Shown: piece by piece, positions 1 to 7,476 of the stretch
Layout: each line of letters begins with the position of its first letter
Position numbering within the stretch: the first letter of the stretch is position 1
Assembly: GCF_022836875.1 (NCBI RefSeq)
Contig: NZ_CP090376.1
Location: 3,100,001 to 3,164,000, forward strand
Length of the DNA: 64,000 nt
Direction: 5' to 3'
Origin: Flavobacterium enshiense
Lineage (GTDB): Bacteria; Bacteroidota; Bacteroidia; Flavobacteriales; Flavobacteriaceae
Notes under the pieces: generated by a model
The model's database searches: none
Told to the model about the DNA's origin: nothing
Seen by the model: only the letters and a program-made list of their open reading frames with translations
Position numbers and translations under genes: made by a program

Positions 1-290
1 TGATCCCAAATAGAAACCGTATGAGTTGCATCAAGAGGTTTAATCTCAACTTCTTTCTTCAGCTCACCACCTACTTCGACTTCCTCTCCTATTTTTATAT
101 CGCCATCGCCATTTAAATCGTTTGCTTCGACATAATGCGTTTTCAGATATTCTTCGATTTTAATCAAATCCTTAGGGTAAACTTCGCTATGAGGTTTGGC
201 AGGCGTTGGCCCAACCGAATCGTCTTCTTCACACTTAGCAAACAATATTCCCAGAGTCAAAATACCGAATATCTTAAAAATTCTATTCAT
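1..290 (-). CDS. Lipoprotein, FKBP-type peptidyl-prolyl isomerase-like (partial)
   Basis: The ATG is at 288-290 and the gene runs off the left edge, leaving 96 N-terminal residues. It starts with a short hydrophobic signal (about residues 5-17) followed by a cysteine and acidic residues (KCEEDD), as in Bacteroidota lipoproteins, although a lysine before the cysteine is not an ideal lipobox. The region after it (VYPKDLIKIEEYLKTHYVEA) resembles the linker helix before the FKBP domain in flavobacterial lipoprotein isomerases, including gliding-related GldI-like ones. The catalytic domain itself lies outside the window, so the function is inferred from the N-terminus only. The acidic insert with a DLNGDGD run resembles a calcium loop. 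Confidence 0.55.
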   Translation of the reverse strand, partial: MNRIFKIFGILTLGILFAKCEEDDSVGPTPAKPHSEVYPKDLIKIEEYLKTHYVEANDLNGDGDIKIGEEVEVGGELKKEVEIKPLDATHTVSIWD

Positions 291-372
291 TATTAGTTTA
301 TTTTTAGAGGCCGCAAGATACAATTTTCATTTATTTTTGTAATGTAATTAACACTGATTTTAACGAATTCCC

Positions 373-768
373 ATGAGAATTGACAAATACCTCTGGTGTG
401 TACGCTACTACAAAACCAGAAGCATAGCCACCGAAGCCTGCAAAAAAGGACACATTACCGTAAACGGACAAGAAGCCAAACCTTCCAAAGAAGTATTTCC
501 TTCCGACAAAATTACGCTTCGGAAAGACCAGATTACCTATATTTTATCTGTTTTGGATGTTCCTCAAAACAGAGTTGGCCCCAAACTGGTTGATATTTAC
601 CGTAAAGACGAAACACCGGCAGAAGCTTTTGAACATTTAGAATTACTTAAACTTTCAAAAGAACATTACCGCACCAAAGGTCAGGGACGACCAACCAAAA
701 AAGACCGCAGAGACATTGAAGATTACACTATCGATCCAGACGAACATCATGAAGAACCAACTGAATAG
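373..768 (+). CDS. S4-domain RNA-binding protein (Hsp15-like)
   Basis: The 131-residue protein opens with a canonical S4 RNA-binding fold (about residues 1-60: MRIDKYLWCVRYYKTR, then CKKGHITVNG), followed by a basic tail ending in an acidic stretch. This is the layout of the HslR/Hsp15 family, which in other bacteria binds free 50S subunits carrying nascent chains to help rescue stalled ribosomes. The GRPTKKDRR segment is typical of the family. Its last 20 bases overlap the start of the methyltransferase gene, so the two are probably co-transcribed. The start is the only ATG near the beginning of the conserved domain. The divergent lipoprotein gene starts 82 bases upstream. Confidence 0.88.
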   Translation: MRIDKYLWCVRYYKTRSIATEACKKGHITVNGQEAKPSKEVFPSDKITLRKDQITYILSVLDVPQNRVGPKLVDIYRKDETPAEAFEHLELLKLSKEHYRTKGQGRPTKKDRRDIEDYTIDPDEHHEEPTE

Positions 769-1336
769 CGAGTATTGGGAAAACCGATACCAAACAAACC
801 AAACCGGATGGGATGCAGGCAGCGTAACCACACCTCTTAAGGAGTATATCGATCAGATTAAAGACAAAAACCTTAAGATTCTTATTCCCGGAGCCGGAAA
901 CGGTTACGAACTGGATTATTTCCTTTCCAAAGGTTTTAAAAATGTATTTGTGGCCGACTTTGCCGAAAGCCCCCTTCAGAACATCAAAAAAAGAATTCCT
1001 GAATTTCCGGACAGCCAACTCCTTCAGACCGACTTTTTTGTTTTGGAAGGAAAATTCGACTTAATCATGGAGCAGACATTCTTTTGTGCCCTGTCGCCGG
1101 AACTTAGAAAAAATTATGTTACCAAAATGCATTCCTTACTTTCCGATAAAGGAAAACTATTTGGTTTACTGTTTGATTTTCCCCTGACAGAAGACGGCCC
1201 TCCTTTTGGCGGAAGCAAAGAAGAGTACACAAATCTGTTTTCAGAGCTTTTCAATATTAAAACTTTGGAAACCGCTCACAATTCAATACAACCAAGAAAA
1301 GCACGCGAACTGTTTTTTATTGTCACACCAAAATAA
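749..1336 (+). CDS. SAM-dependent methyltransferase, thiopurine/halide methyltransferase (TPMT) family
   Basis: A 195-residue methyltransferase. I chose the ATG at 749 (MKNQLNSEYWENRY) because the family begins with the W/YxxRY motif, and the longer frame from 716 only reads through the upstream S4 gene. Visible motifs are the glycine-rich SAM loop ILIPGAGNGYE (motif I), the acidic VADF after strand 2, and the TPMT-family segment with EQTFFCAL. The C-terminal PPFGGSKEEY and RKARELFF are also family features. Relatives methylate thiols, halides or thiocyanate; the substrate here cannot be told. It overlaps the S4 gene by 20 bases. Confidence 0.85.
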   Translation: MKNQLNSEYWENRYQTNQTGWDAGSVTTPLKEYIDQIKDKNLKILIPGAGNGYELDYFLSKGFKNVFVADFAESPLQNIKKRIPEFPDSQLLQTDFFVLEGKFDLIMEQTFFCALSPELRKNYVTKMHSLLSDKGKLFGLLFDFPLTEDGPPFGGSKEEYTNLFSELFNIKTLETAHNSIQPRKARELFFIVTPK

Positions 1337-1454
1337 ATCCGACCAACCTTACAGTTAATTTTAAAAAACACGCAAAACTGTGGTTTGACAAAAAATCTTT
1401 ATTTTTGGTTTTTATTACAACCGATTCAGCCGGACTCAAAAAACACTACATCAC

Positions 1455-1949
1455 ATGAAAAACATCATTTTAACACAAAGCGAAATCCAGCACAAAACCA
1501 AACGTATTGCTTACCAAATCTATGAAACCTTTGTGGATGAAAATGAAGTGGTACTAGCCGGAATAGCGAACAGCGGTTACATTTTTGCACAGAAAATCGC
1601 TCGCGAACTAGCCGAGATTTCCGATTTGAAAGTTATTTTATGTGAAGTAAGAATCAACAAGAACAATCCACAGGATGAAATTACGACTTCTTTAGAAGTG
1701 TCCGAGTATCAAAACAAGGGATTAGTTTTGATTGACGATGTTCTGAATTCGGGCACAACATTAATTTACGGTGTAAAGCATTTCCTCGACGTTCCTTTAA
1801 AGAAATTCAAGACAGCAGTGTTGGTAGACCGAAATCATAAAAAATACCCTGTAAAAGCTGATTTTAAAGGCATTTCCCTGTCTACATCCTTGCTGGAGCA
1901 CATCCAGGTTGTTTTTGAAGAGAATGACGAATACGCTTATTTAAGCTAA
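1455..1949 (+). CDS. Phosphoribosyltransferase domain protein (PyrR-like)
   Basis: A 164-residue type I phosphoribosyltransferase. The PRPP-binding signature VLIDDVLNSGTT is at residues 91-102, and the earlier loop GIANSGYIFA (about 36-45) forms the pyrophosphate contact. The length and the LCEVRINKN region match the PyrR/UpdP-like group, which either regulates pyrimidine genes or makes UMP from uracil. No pyrimidine gene is adjacent (carB is 45 kb away), so the exact role is uncertain. Its end overlaps the end of the convergent shikimate kinase gene by nine bases, with no room for a terminator between them. Confidence 0.85.
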   Translation: MKNIILTQSEIQHKTKRIAYQIYETFVDENEVVLAGIANSGYIFAQKIARELAEISDLKVILCEVRINKNNPQDEITTSLEVSEYQNKGLVLIDDVLNSGTTLIYGVKHFLDVPLKKFKTAVLVDRNHKKYPVKADFKGISLSTSLLEHIQVVFEENDEYAYLS

Positions 1950-2459
1950 AAGCCGAATTATTTCCTCTACTACATCTTCCGGATTCTTACCGTCCACCGA
2001 AACAACATGCTTTGATTTGAGGTAGAAATAACTTCTGTCAAACAAATGCTTTGCAATAAACTCGTGCAGTTCCTCGTCGCTTTGATGAGCAATCAGCGGG
2101 CGGTATTTCTTTTGAGGCATCAGACGTTTCGTAAGCTCATGAATCGATCCTTTTAAATATATAGAGTCGACACCCTCTTTTTGCAATTGCAAATGATTAT
2201 TTGCGTAACACGGCGTTCCTCCTCCTAAACTTAATATGTAGTGATCGTAAGCTGCCATAAAATTGTTTAGCATTTCATGTTCTATTTTCCGAAAACGGAT
2301 TTCTCCAATTTCCGAAAATAGCTCAGAAATCGTTTTTTGTTCCTTTTCTTCGATTATGGCATCAAGGTCAAAAAAAGGAATTTCGGTTTTTTCCGACAAT
2401 AATTTACCTACAGTCGATTTTCCGCTTCCCATATACCCAACTAACACAATTTTTTTCAT
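1941..2459 (-). CDS. aroK: Shikimate kinase
   Basis: A 172-residue P-loop kinase that phosphorylates the 3-hydroxyl of shikimate, the fifth step of the chorismate pathway. The Walker A motif GYMGSGKST is at residues 8-16. The shikimate-binding DLDAIIEE and the RFRKIEHE segment follow, then the LGGGTP substrate loop and a lid with RPLI. Length and motif order are those of AroK/AroL. It is a single gene, not part of an aro operon here, and converges on the phosphoribosyltransferase gene with a nine-base overlap. Confidence 0.95.
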   Translation of the reverse strand: MKKIVLVGYMGSGKSTVGKLLSEKTEIPFFDLDAIIEEKEQKTISELFSEIGEIRFRKIEHEMLNNFMAAYDHYILSLGGGTPCYANNHLQLQKEGVDSIYLKGSIHELTKRLMPQKKYRPLIAHQSDEELHEFIAKHLFDRSYFYLKSKHVVSVDGKNPEDVVEEIIRLLA

Positions 2460-2532
2460 ACCAACAACCTCCTATAAACTAATACTTTAAGAATAGACTT
2501 TAAAAAAAAGTCAAATTTATAATAAATTTCCC

Positions 2533-2562
2533 TTGCAAAATAAATAATACGTCTTATATTTG
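2533..2562 (+). promoter_or_regulatory. Bacteroidota sigma-A promoter for the tRNA cluster
   Basis: TTG at 2533-2535, then a 19-base spacer, then TATATTTG at 2555-2562. This is an exact match to the TTG / TAnnTTTG consensus of Flavobacterium housekeeping promoters. It ends 25 bases before the first tRNA-Lys. Confidence 0.85.
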
Positions 2563-2587
2563 CACCCGCAATCAGGAAGTAATTCTA

Positions 2588-2660
2588 GACTCGGTAGCTC
2601 AGCTGGTAGAGCACATCACTTTTAATGATGGGGTCCTGGGTTCGAATCCCAGCCGGGTCA
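2588..2660 (+). tRNA. tRNA-Lys (anticodon TTT), copy 1
   Basis: Full cloverleaf of 73 bases. The acceptor stem GACTCGG pairs with CCGGGTC (one G-T), the D-arm is GCTCAGCTGGTAGAGC, the anticodon loop holds CTTTTAA with anticodon TTT, and the T-arm is CTGGGTTCGAATCCCAG. CCA is not encoded. The second copy, 33 bases downstream, is identical. Confidence 0.97.
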
Positions 2661-2693
2661 CAAAAATGACCTAAATTATTTTCCTGAAAGCAA

Positions 2694-2766
2694 GACTCGG
2701 TAGCTCAGCTGGTAGAGCACATCACTTTTAATGATGGGGTCCTGGGTTCGAATCCCAGCCGGGTCA
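2694..2766 (+). tRNA. tRNA-Lys (anticodon TTT), copy 2
   Basis: Base-for-base identical to the first tRNA-Lys over all 73 positions, with a different spacer in front. This is a recent or conversion-maintained tandem duplication. It is presumably co-transcribed from the promoter at 2533 and is followed by a terminator hairpin at 2775. Confidence 0.97.
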
Positions 2767-2774
2767 CAAAAAGA

Positions 2775-2802
2775 AGTCGAACAGTAATGTTTGACTTTTT
2801 TT
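2775..2802 (+). terminator. Rho-independent terminator after the tRNA-Lys pair
   Basis: Eight-base stem AGTCGAAC / GTTTGACT (one G-T) with a six-base loop, followed by a T tract. It lies between the tRNA-Lys pair and tRNA-Leu, so tRNA-Leu may depend on read-through. Confidence 0.75.
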
Positions 2803-2808
2803 ATTTAC

Positions 2809-2890
2809 GGCCACGTGGAGAAATTGGTAGACTCGCCATCTTGAGGGGGTGGTGCTGCAAGGCGTATGGGTTCGAATCCCATCGTGGTCA
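2809..2890 (+). tRNA. tRNA-Leu (anticodon GAG)
   Basis: An 82-base class II tRNA. The acceptor GGCCACG pairs with CGTGGTC, the anticodon stem CCATC/GGTGG encloses TTGAGGG with anticodon GAG, there is a variable arm, and the T-arm is TATGGGTTCGAATCCCATC. CCA is not encoded. The last 16 bases plus the following C recur 117 bases downstream (2992-3008), and a long inverted repeat lies between the two copies. Confidence 0.95.
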
Positions 2891-2895
2891 CGAAT

Positions 2896-2958
2896 AAATA
2901 CAAAATGGAATTCAAACGACAAATCTTGCTTTACGTGTTTGAATTCCATTTTGTATTT
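2896..2958. repeat. 22-bp perfect inverted repeat after tRNA-Leu
   Basis: The 22 bases at 2896-2917 are the exact reverse complement of 2937-2958, separated by a 19-base loop. The arms are not GC-rich and are followed by only a short T run, so this is not a textbook terminator. It sits inside the 117-bp segment bounded by the two copies of the tRNA-Leu 3' end. Confidence 0.9.
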
Positions 2959-2991
2959 TCAAAGCGGAGCTTTGTTGGGAAGAACAAAGTC

Positions 2992-3008
2992 AATCCCATC
3001 GTGGTCAC
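2992..3008 (+). repeat. Duplicated 3' end of tRNA-Leu (17-bp direct repeat)
   Basis: AATCCCATCGTGGTCAC at 2992-3008 repeats 2875-2891 exactly. The first copy is the 3' half of the T-arm plus the acceptor strand of tRNA-Leu; the second has no tRNA body. The arrangement is that of an attachment-site duplication at a tRNA 3' end, or of a partial tRNA duplication. No integrase gene is nearby. Confidence 0.85.
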
Positions 3009-3016
3009 ATTCAAAG

Positions 3017-3057
3017 AATCGCAATTCCTTTATAAATATAGGTTTGCGATTTTTTTA
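3017..3057 (+). terminator. Terminator downstream of the tRNA-Leu tail copy
   Basis: AATCGCAA (3017-3024) pairs perfectly with TTGCGATT (3044-3051) and is followed by a T tract. It starts eight bases after the second tRNA-Leu tail, where the tRNA's own terminator would be expected if the 117-bp segment were absent. Confidence 0.8.
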
Positions 3058-3456
3058 TTTACTGATCTGTATGATTTATGCACGGTAAATACACGTCATA
3101 CCTAAAAAGCAAATCTTTTGAAATTAAAAAAGTTCTATTTTTAAGCTTTTATTATTTGCTTTTAGAACAACCCACATTCCTCATCTCAAAAATTATTGTT
3201 TCGACAATTTAGCGATTGAAAAAAACTCATCTCCTTCAATAAAAGCACTCAGAATTATCAAACTCTCTCAAAGTTGTTTGAATCACTAGATTCGTAACTT
3301 ATTAAGTTTAAAATCAATAATAATAAATTAATCAAAAGACATTTGATAAAACACAAATACCATAAAAGCGTACAAGAATTATTCAGTATATTTGAACAAC
3401 TCTAACATGTTGATTGTTAACAAACTGCAATCGTTATTGGAATAAATCTCAAAAAT
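3058..3456. other. Gene-free spacer before the SLC13 transporter
   Basis: AT-rich, with no convincing reading frame. A ten-base inverted repeat (3105-3114 with 3154-3163) encloses about 39 bases. A TATATTTG element at 3387-3394 fits the -7 consensus for the transporter gene, but no TTG lies at the right distance upstream. Confidence 0.5.
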
Positions 3457-4839
3457 ATGGAAGAAAAAGGTGCCGATGGAAATAAACATAAATCACTTTA
3501 CCATTTTCTGCTATCCTTTGCTGTAGCTTTAGGGTTAACACTGCTATTGAAAGAACCAAATTTTACCGACTCACAGGTATATGTAATATTCCTGTTGTTC
3601 TTTGCCATTGGCTTGTGGATTACCGAGGCCATACCCGCATTTGCGGTAAGTCTTTTAATAATTTCTTACCTGGTATTTGCTCTTGGCAATAAACATTTTA
3701 ATTCAGCACCCGAAAATATTGAGCCTTATGTACAGACATTTTCCGACAGTATAATTTGGCTCTTACTTGGCGGTTTTTTTATTGCAAAAGCCATGGCCAA
3801 AACAAAATTAGATGAAGCGCTTTTCAGGTTCACACTTAAACTTGCGGGAACAAATCCTCGGAATTTATTGATTGGGATAATGACCACAACAATGTTAGCT
3901 TCTATGCTTTTGTCTAATACCGCTACTACCACAATGGTGTTAGCGGCAATAATGCCATTACTTAAAACGCTCGATAAAAATTCCGGAGTCGCCAAAGCAT
4001 TGTTACTGGGTATACCAGTCGCTGCAACTACAGGGGGAATGGCAACCATTGTCGGTACGCCTGCAAATGCAATTGCTACTGGTGCATTGCACAATGCAGG
4101 AATTACTATAGAGTTCATTGATTGGATGATTTATGGGGTACCGCTCGCAATAGTTGTGAATGCAGTTTGTTGTTTCGCTTTGATTAAGGCTCATATAAAA
4201 GATTCTACTCCTATTTCCATCGCTTTTCTTGATAACACGACAACAGATAGTTCAAAGGAAGCAGTATTGCAGCGGAATATAGTTATCGGTGTAATATTCG
4301 TCACCATCAGCCTATGGGTTACCAGCTCTTTGCATGGAATAAAAGCATCATCGGTATGTGCAATCCCACTTGTAGTACTTACGTTAACCGGTGTGCTTAA
4401 TGGAAAAGATGTTCAAAACTTAGGCTGGGATACACTCTTATTGGTTGCCGGAGGTTTGTCGTTAGGTCTTGCACTAGATCATACCGGTATATTAAAGCAT
4501 TATGCTGAAATACTCATCACTTTGCAATTGGACAACATTTTGCTACTTTGCATCTTTGGGATTTTAGCCATGGTATTAGCAAATGTAATGACCAATTCAA
4601 CAGCAACCACTTTAATGGTTCCAATCTGCATGGCCATACTTCCTGATCAAAAATTAGAAGTAGCTTTGATTATCGCTCTTTCATCATCTTCAGGTTTGCG
4701 ATTGCTGGCATCAAGCCCTTCCAATGCAATCGTATTCAATACTGGTTATCTTGAACAAAAAGATTTCAGGTTAACCGGATTAATCTATGGATTACTCGGG
4801 CCATTACTTGCAATTTTGTGGGTGCTCCTAATGTCGTGA
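3457..4839 (+). CDS. SLC13/DASS-family sodium-coupled anion transporter
   Basis: A 460-residue polytopic inner-membrane protein with roughly a dozen hydrophobic segments. It carries the two-fold repeat of divalent anion:sodium symporters: LLSNTATTTMVL in the first half (the SNT sodium/substrate motif) and VMTNSTATTLMVP in the second. IVGTPANAIA and ASSPSNAIVF are the paired re-entrant loop motifs, and LWITEAIPAFAVSL is the usual N-terminal signature. Relatives carry di- and tricarboxylates or sulfate; the substrate is not decidable here. The gene stands alone. Confidence 0.88.
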   Translation: MEEKGADGNKHKSLYHFLLSFAVALGLTLLLKEPNFTDSQVYVIFLLFFAIGLWITEAIPAFAVSLLIISYLVFALGNKHFNSAPENIEPYVQTFSDSIIWLLLGGFFIAKAMAKTKLDEALFRFTLKLAGTNPRNLLIGIMTTTMLASMLLSNTATTTMVLAAIMPLLKTLDKNSGVAKALLLGIPVAATTGGMATIVGTPANAIATGALHNAGITIEFIDWMIYGVPLAIVVNAVCCFALIKAHIKDSTPISIAFLDNTTTDSSKEAVLQRNIVIGVIFVTISLWVTSSLHGIKASSVCAIPLVVLTLTGVLNGKDVQNLGWDTLLLVAGGLSLGLALDHTGILKHYAEILITLQLDNILLLCIFGILAMVLANVMTNSTATTLMVPICMAILPDQKLEVALIIALSSSSGLRLLASSPSNAIVFNTGYLEQKDFRLTGLIYGLLGPLLAILWVLLMS

Positions 4840-5180
4840 AATTAATAAAACTATACTTGACAACTATCACCAAACCCTATTTAAAAAATCAATAAAACGA
4901 ATGTTATGGAAATACAATTTTAGACATTCATCATATCACAACTATTGCTGCTGATGCACAGCATAATTTCAATTTTCACTCTATAATTTAAGGATTTTAA
5001 GAATCGGCAGTAAAACACAATCTTCGCCCGGTGTTACCCTCCTATGCAGAGCAAAATTATTTCAACAAAAAAAATCTTTTTAAAATCTTCAAAAGAATCT
5101 ATATCAGTTTGGTAATTCCAGCTTACAAATTCATCTATTTCAAAGTTGATGACTGCTTCATTCTTCAAAAATCAAACAAT
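4840..5180. other. Gene-free spacer
   Basis: No supported gene. Short frames here have AT-rich, low-complexity translations and no start context. It separates the plus-strand transporter from the convergent sigma-factor operon, whose terminator begins at 5181. Confidence 0.5.
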
Positions 5181-5208
5181 AAAAAAGCCCCAAGAAGTAT
5201 TGGGACTT
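5181..5208 (-). terminator. Terminator of the sigma/DUF4252 operon
   Basis: On the minus strand AAGTCCCAA pairs with TTGGGGCTT across a six-base loop, followed by six T. It begins just after the stop codon of the last DUF4252 gene. Confidence 0.85.
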
Positions 5209-5214
5209 TGTTTT

Positions 5215-5751
5215 TTAAGGCTGTATCATCGCTTGCAAAGGCTTGAGCTGTTCCATATCTATATTGGCTTTCTGCATCAAACGCATAAGATTCAAAACAT
5301 CTGTCGGATTCATATCATCACCTATAACCCGCACTACCGCAAAACCATTTTCTTTTTTGTTGGCATACAACACGAATTCATCAATGTGTTCGTCCTGGCC
5401 GACAAAATAAATAGCACCGCCTTCTTTTCCTGAACCTACCCTCATCAATTGCTGATAGCTTTTATCTTTCAGTATTGTATTTACCTTTTCACGCTCTTCA
5501 TCAAACTTTTTCACGTTTACTGAATCGGATTTAAAAGCCAGGACATTAATCTTCTTAAATGACTCCAAAGCCTCTTTTTCTTCCGTTGAGAGCGATACTT
5601 TATCTACGTTGATGAAAGTCGGCGCCAAATCCAAAGAAATAAAATCTTTATTATCTGAATTGGCCACAAAATATTTCTGTAATGTAGGCTTTTGTTCACA
5701 GCCTGCAAAAAGCAATGAAATAAAAAGCCCGATGTATAAATACTGTTTCAT
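5215..5751 (-). CDS. DUF4252 lipoprotein
   Basis: A 178-residue exported lipoprotein: hydrophobic signal with lipobox LLFAGC at about residues 13-18, then a DUF4252 domain. The domain is recognised from the pattern of an early EKEALESFKKINVLAF strand and a late VVRVIGDDMNPTDVLNLMR segment. DUF4252 proteins occur in flavobacterial ECF sigma operons; their biochemical role is unknown. This is the last gene of the operon sigma, anti-sigma-like, DUF4252, DUF4252. A hairpin in the 69-base gap to the previous gene may reduce its expression. Confidence 0.85.
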   Translation of the reverse strand: MKQYLYIGLFISLLFAGCEQKPTLQKYFVANSDNKDFISLDLAPTFINVDKVSLSTEEKEALESFKKINVLAFKSDSVNVKKFDEEREKVNTILKDKSYQQLMRVGSGKEGGAIYFVGQDEHIDEFVLYANKKENGFAVVRVIGDDMNPTDVLNLMRLMQKANIDMEQLKPLQAMIQP

Positions 5752-5769
5752 ACTATTATTTTTTTAAGC

Positions 5770-5812
5770 AATAAAAATCGCCATCCTTCGCTAATGGTTA
5801 AATGGCGATTTT
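5770..5812 (-). terminator. Intra-operon terminator/attenuator hairpin
   Basis: An 11-base perfect stem (AAAATCGCCAT at 5774-5784 with ATGGCGATTTT at 5802-5812). On the minus strand it is followed by a T-rich run. It lies between the two DUF4252 genes, so part of the transcript probably ends here. Confidence 0.65.
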
Positions 5813-5820
5813 ACGAGTTA

Positions 5821-6342
5821 TTATTTAGAAGCTTTTTTCAGCGAATCTCCGCCCGGTAATTTCATTTTTTCCGTTAACGATGAAATTTCGTCAAGATCAA
5901 AGTTCCCGGTTAAGGAAAGCAATACGGTTTCGTTTTTAGAACCCGAGCCTTCAACAAACATAAGAAGTTCTTTTACCTGATTACTGTTTGCGCCGGATTT
6001 CACATAAATCTTAACAGCTTTACCCCCGTCATTGATACGCATCAACTCATCCAAAGGATTCGATTTCAAATAACTGTTCATTGTCGCCTTCATTTCAGAA
6101 GCCGGTTTTGCACTTGTTGTAGTAAACACTCTCAGATTGTCTAATTTTTTAAGCAGACTCATATAAGTCTGAGCTTCTTTATCGGAAGCATCAACTTTTA
6201 CTTTGCTCATTAATTCAAACATTTTCTTGTTTACGATTACTGATGTAACATTTTCCTGTCCGTCAAACTTATCAAAAGCAGTTTGAGCAAATATAGTTGT
6301 TGAAAACAGGGCTATTACTAAGGTTAAAAATAACTTGTTCAT
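5821..6342 (-). CDS. DUF4252 exported protein
   Basis: 173 residues from the ATG at 6340-6342 (MNKLFLTLVIALFSTTIFAQ), a clean signal peptide ending in AQ; the upstream in-frame extension adds only polar residues. After cleavage comes a DUF4252 domain like that of its downstream neighbour but without a lipobox cysteine, so this paralogue is probably soluble in the periplasm. It follows the anti-sigma-like gene by seven bases. The co-occurrence of two DUF4252 proteins with an ECF sigma factor suggests they are part of an envelope stress or sensing circuit, which is inference only. Confidence 0.85.
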   Translation of the reverse strand: MNKLFLTLVIALFSTTIFAQTAFDKFDGQENVTSVIVNKKMFELMSKVKVDASDKEAQTYMSLLKKLDNLRVFTTTSAKPASEMKATMNSYLKSNPLDELMRINDGGKAVKIYVKSGANSNQVKELLMFVEGSGSKNETVLLSLTGNFDLDEISSLTEKMKLPGGDSLKKASK

Positions 6343-6349
6343 TTTTTGA

Positions 6350-6802
6350 TTATTTAAAGATTGTTTTTGTTGTTTGATTGTACTCATTTACATAGTCGAT
6401 ACTTTTTACGCCTTCATTTACGTTTTCCGAAACCATTTGCAACGCTTTCTGAGTTTCTTGGAAAGCCAATTCCGGATCATCGAAAGTACCCAGATCTTTA
6501 TTCGCAGGCTGTTCCAATTTTTGATTCAGATTCATAAAGTAAAGCGTACCGGACAAAACTGCAATACTGGCCGCCACGGAAATCCACGCTACATAATTTC
6601 GTTTTCTGGGTTGTAGTGGAACCGTTCTGGTAAATTGCTCTTGTTTTGCCTTACCAAAGTAACCAAAGATTGCCTTGTATTGTTCCAGATGGGGCGCCAC
6701 ATCTGAAGATAAAAAGTATTCTTTCAATGCCTTTTCTTCAGCAATACTGGTTTCTCCTGCAAAGTATTTATCAACTAATATTTCAATTTTATGCAATTCC
6801 AT
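6350..6802 (-). CDS. Single-pass membrane protein, probable anti-sigma factor
   Basis: 150 residues. The N-terminal cytoplasmic part (KYFAGETSIAEEKALKEYF) is the helical pattern typical of anti-sigma factors in Bacteroidota, followed by one membrane segment (about residues 70-90, VAWISVAASIAVLSGTLYFM) and a periplasmic tail. There is no zinc-binding HxxxCxxC. The start overlaps the end of the sigma factor gene by 14 bases, so translation is probably coupled. Position and topology support an anti-sigma role; direct homology beyond that cannot be judged here. Confidence 0.75.
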   Translation of the reverse strand: MELHKIEILVDKYFAGETSIAEEKALKEYFLSSDVAPHLEQYKAIFGYFGKAKQEQFTRTVPLQPRKRNYVAWISVAASIAVLSGTLYFMNLNQKLEQPANKDLGTFDDPELAFQETQKALQMVSENVNEGVKSIDYVNEYNQTTKTIFK

Positions 6803-7298
6803 AATTATGTTTTTTAACCACTTGTTCTCTTATTTCTTTTCTCGCTCTTGAAAGGGCAACCCTTACGGCGGTTTCATTCATCTCCATTATTTTTGCTATC
6901 TCTGCAAATTCATATTCTTCAATATCCCGCATCTGAACAATCAGTCGTTGTTGTTCTGGTAAGCTTTCGATTATTTTCTCCACCAAACTCCAACTGTCTT
7001 TGTCCTCAACCTGCTTCTGAACGCTTGCTGCCCTATCGGAATAATTATTGTGGACAATCTGCAAATTGGATGCCCTTTTTGACTTCAGCTGATCGAGGCA
7101 GTAGTTTTTGGTCATCGTCATCGCGAAAGCTTCCACACTGGAATAATTCGAAAGAACATTGTTGTTTTTCCATAATTTCACCAAAACTTCCTGCGTTGCG
7201 TCTTCAGCTTCTTCGGTGCTCACAAGCAGCCGCTTCGCCATCCGAAACAACTTGTCCTTAAAAGGAGTAATCAAATTCACAAACTCCTGTTGATTCAT
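6789..7298 (-). CDS. RNA polymerase ECF sigma factor
   Basis: A 169-residue sigma-70 family protein with region 2 (about residues 10-80, including LFRMAKRLLVSTEEAEDATQ) and region 4 (about 110-160: LPEQQRLIVQMRDIEEYEFA, then the helix-turn-helix IMEMNETAVRVALSRAR). There is no region 3 or 1.1, as expected for ECF sigma factors. It is the first gene of a four-gene operon with an anti-sigma-like protein and two DUF4252 proteins. A promoter of ECF form just upstream suggests autoregulation. Confidence 0.93.
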   Translation of the reverse strand: MNQQEFVNLITPFKDKLFRMAKRLLVSTEEAEDATQEVLVKLWKNNNVLSNYSSVEAFAMTMTKNYCLDQLKSKRASNLQIVHNNYSDRAASVQKQVEDKDSWSLVEKIIESLPEQQRLIVQMRDIEEYEFAEIAKIMEMNETAVRVALSRARKEIREQVVKKHNYGIA

Positions 7299-7331
7299 AA
7301 TTACTTTAGTTTGGTGTTGGTTTATAAAATC

Positions 7332-7360
7332 TAGACGAACTGCTCTTCAGTTTGTTACAA
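7332..7360 (-). promoter_or_regulatory. Candidate ECF-type autoregulated promoter
   Basis: Read on the minus strand there is TTGTAACAAA (-35-like, with TGTAAC) and CGTCTA (-10-like) separated by 16 bases between TGTAAC and CGTCTA, ending about 33 bases before the sigma gene start. The AAC/CGTC pair with this spacing is the usual shape of ECF promoters. Assignment to this particular sigma factor is inference. Confidence 0.5.
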
Positions 7361-7394
7361 GGTACAATAAAAAAATACAATCTTTTTTAAAACA

Positions 7395-7423
7395 GAAAAA
7401 TCCCGATGCTTTCACACCGGGAT
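7395..7423 (-). terminator. Terminator of the btuB-btuG transcript
   Basis: On the minus strand ATCCCG...CGGGAT closes a hairpin that is followed by TTTTT. It lies about 55 bases past the stop of the beta-propeller gene. Confidence 0.75.
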
Positions 7424-7476
7424 AAGAAGCCTACTCTTAAAGGATAATTACTACTAAATTTGTATGCTATATTTTT

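Noticed and set aside
2896-2958. Terminator reading of the 22-bp inverted repeat
   Set aside because: The arms are AT-rich and longer than needed, and only a short T run follows; a better terminator comes at 3017.
2849-3105. Two overlapping short frames covering the tRNA-Leu tail and inverted repeat
   Set aside because: They overlap a tRNA and the inverted repeat; the repeated NPIVVT in the translation only reflects the duplicated tRNA tail.
5031-5246. A 71-codon plus-strand frame before the DUF4252 genes
   Set aside because: AT-driven composition, no recognisable domain, and its end overlaps the DUF4252 terminator and stop codon.
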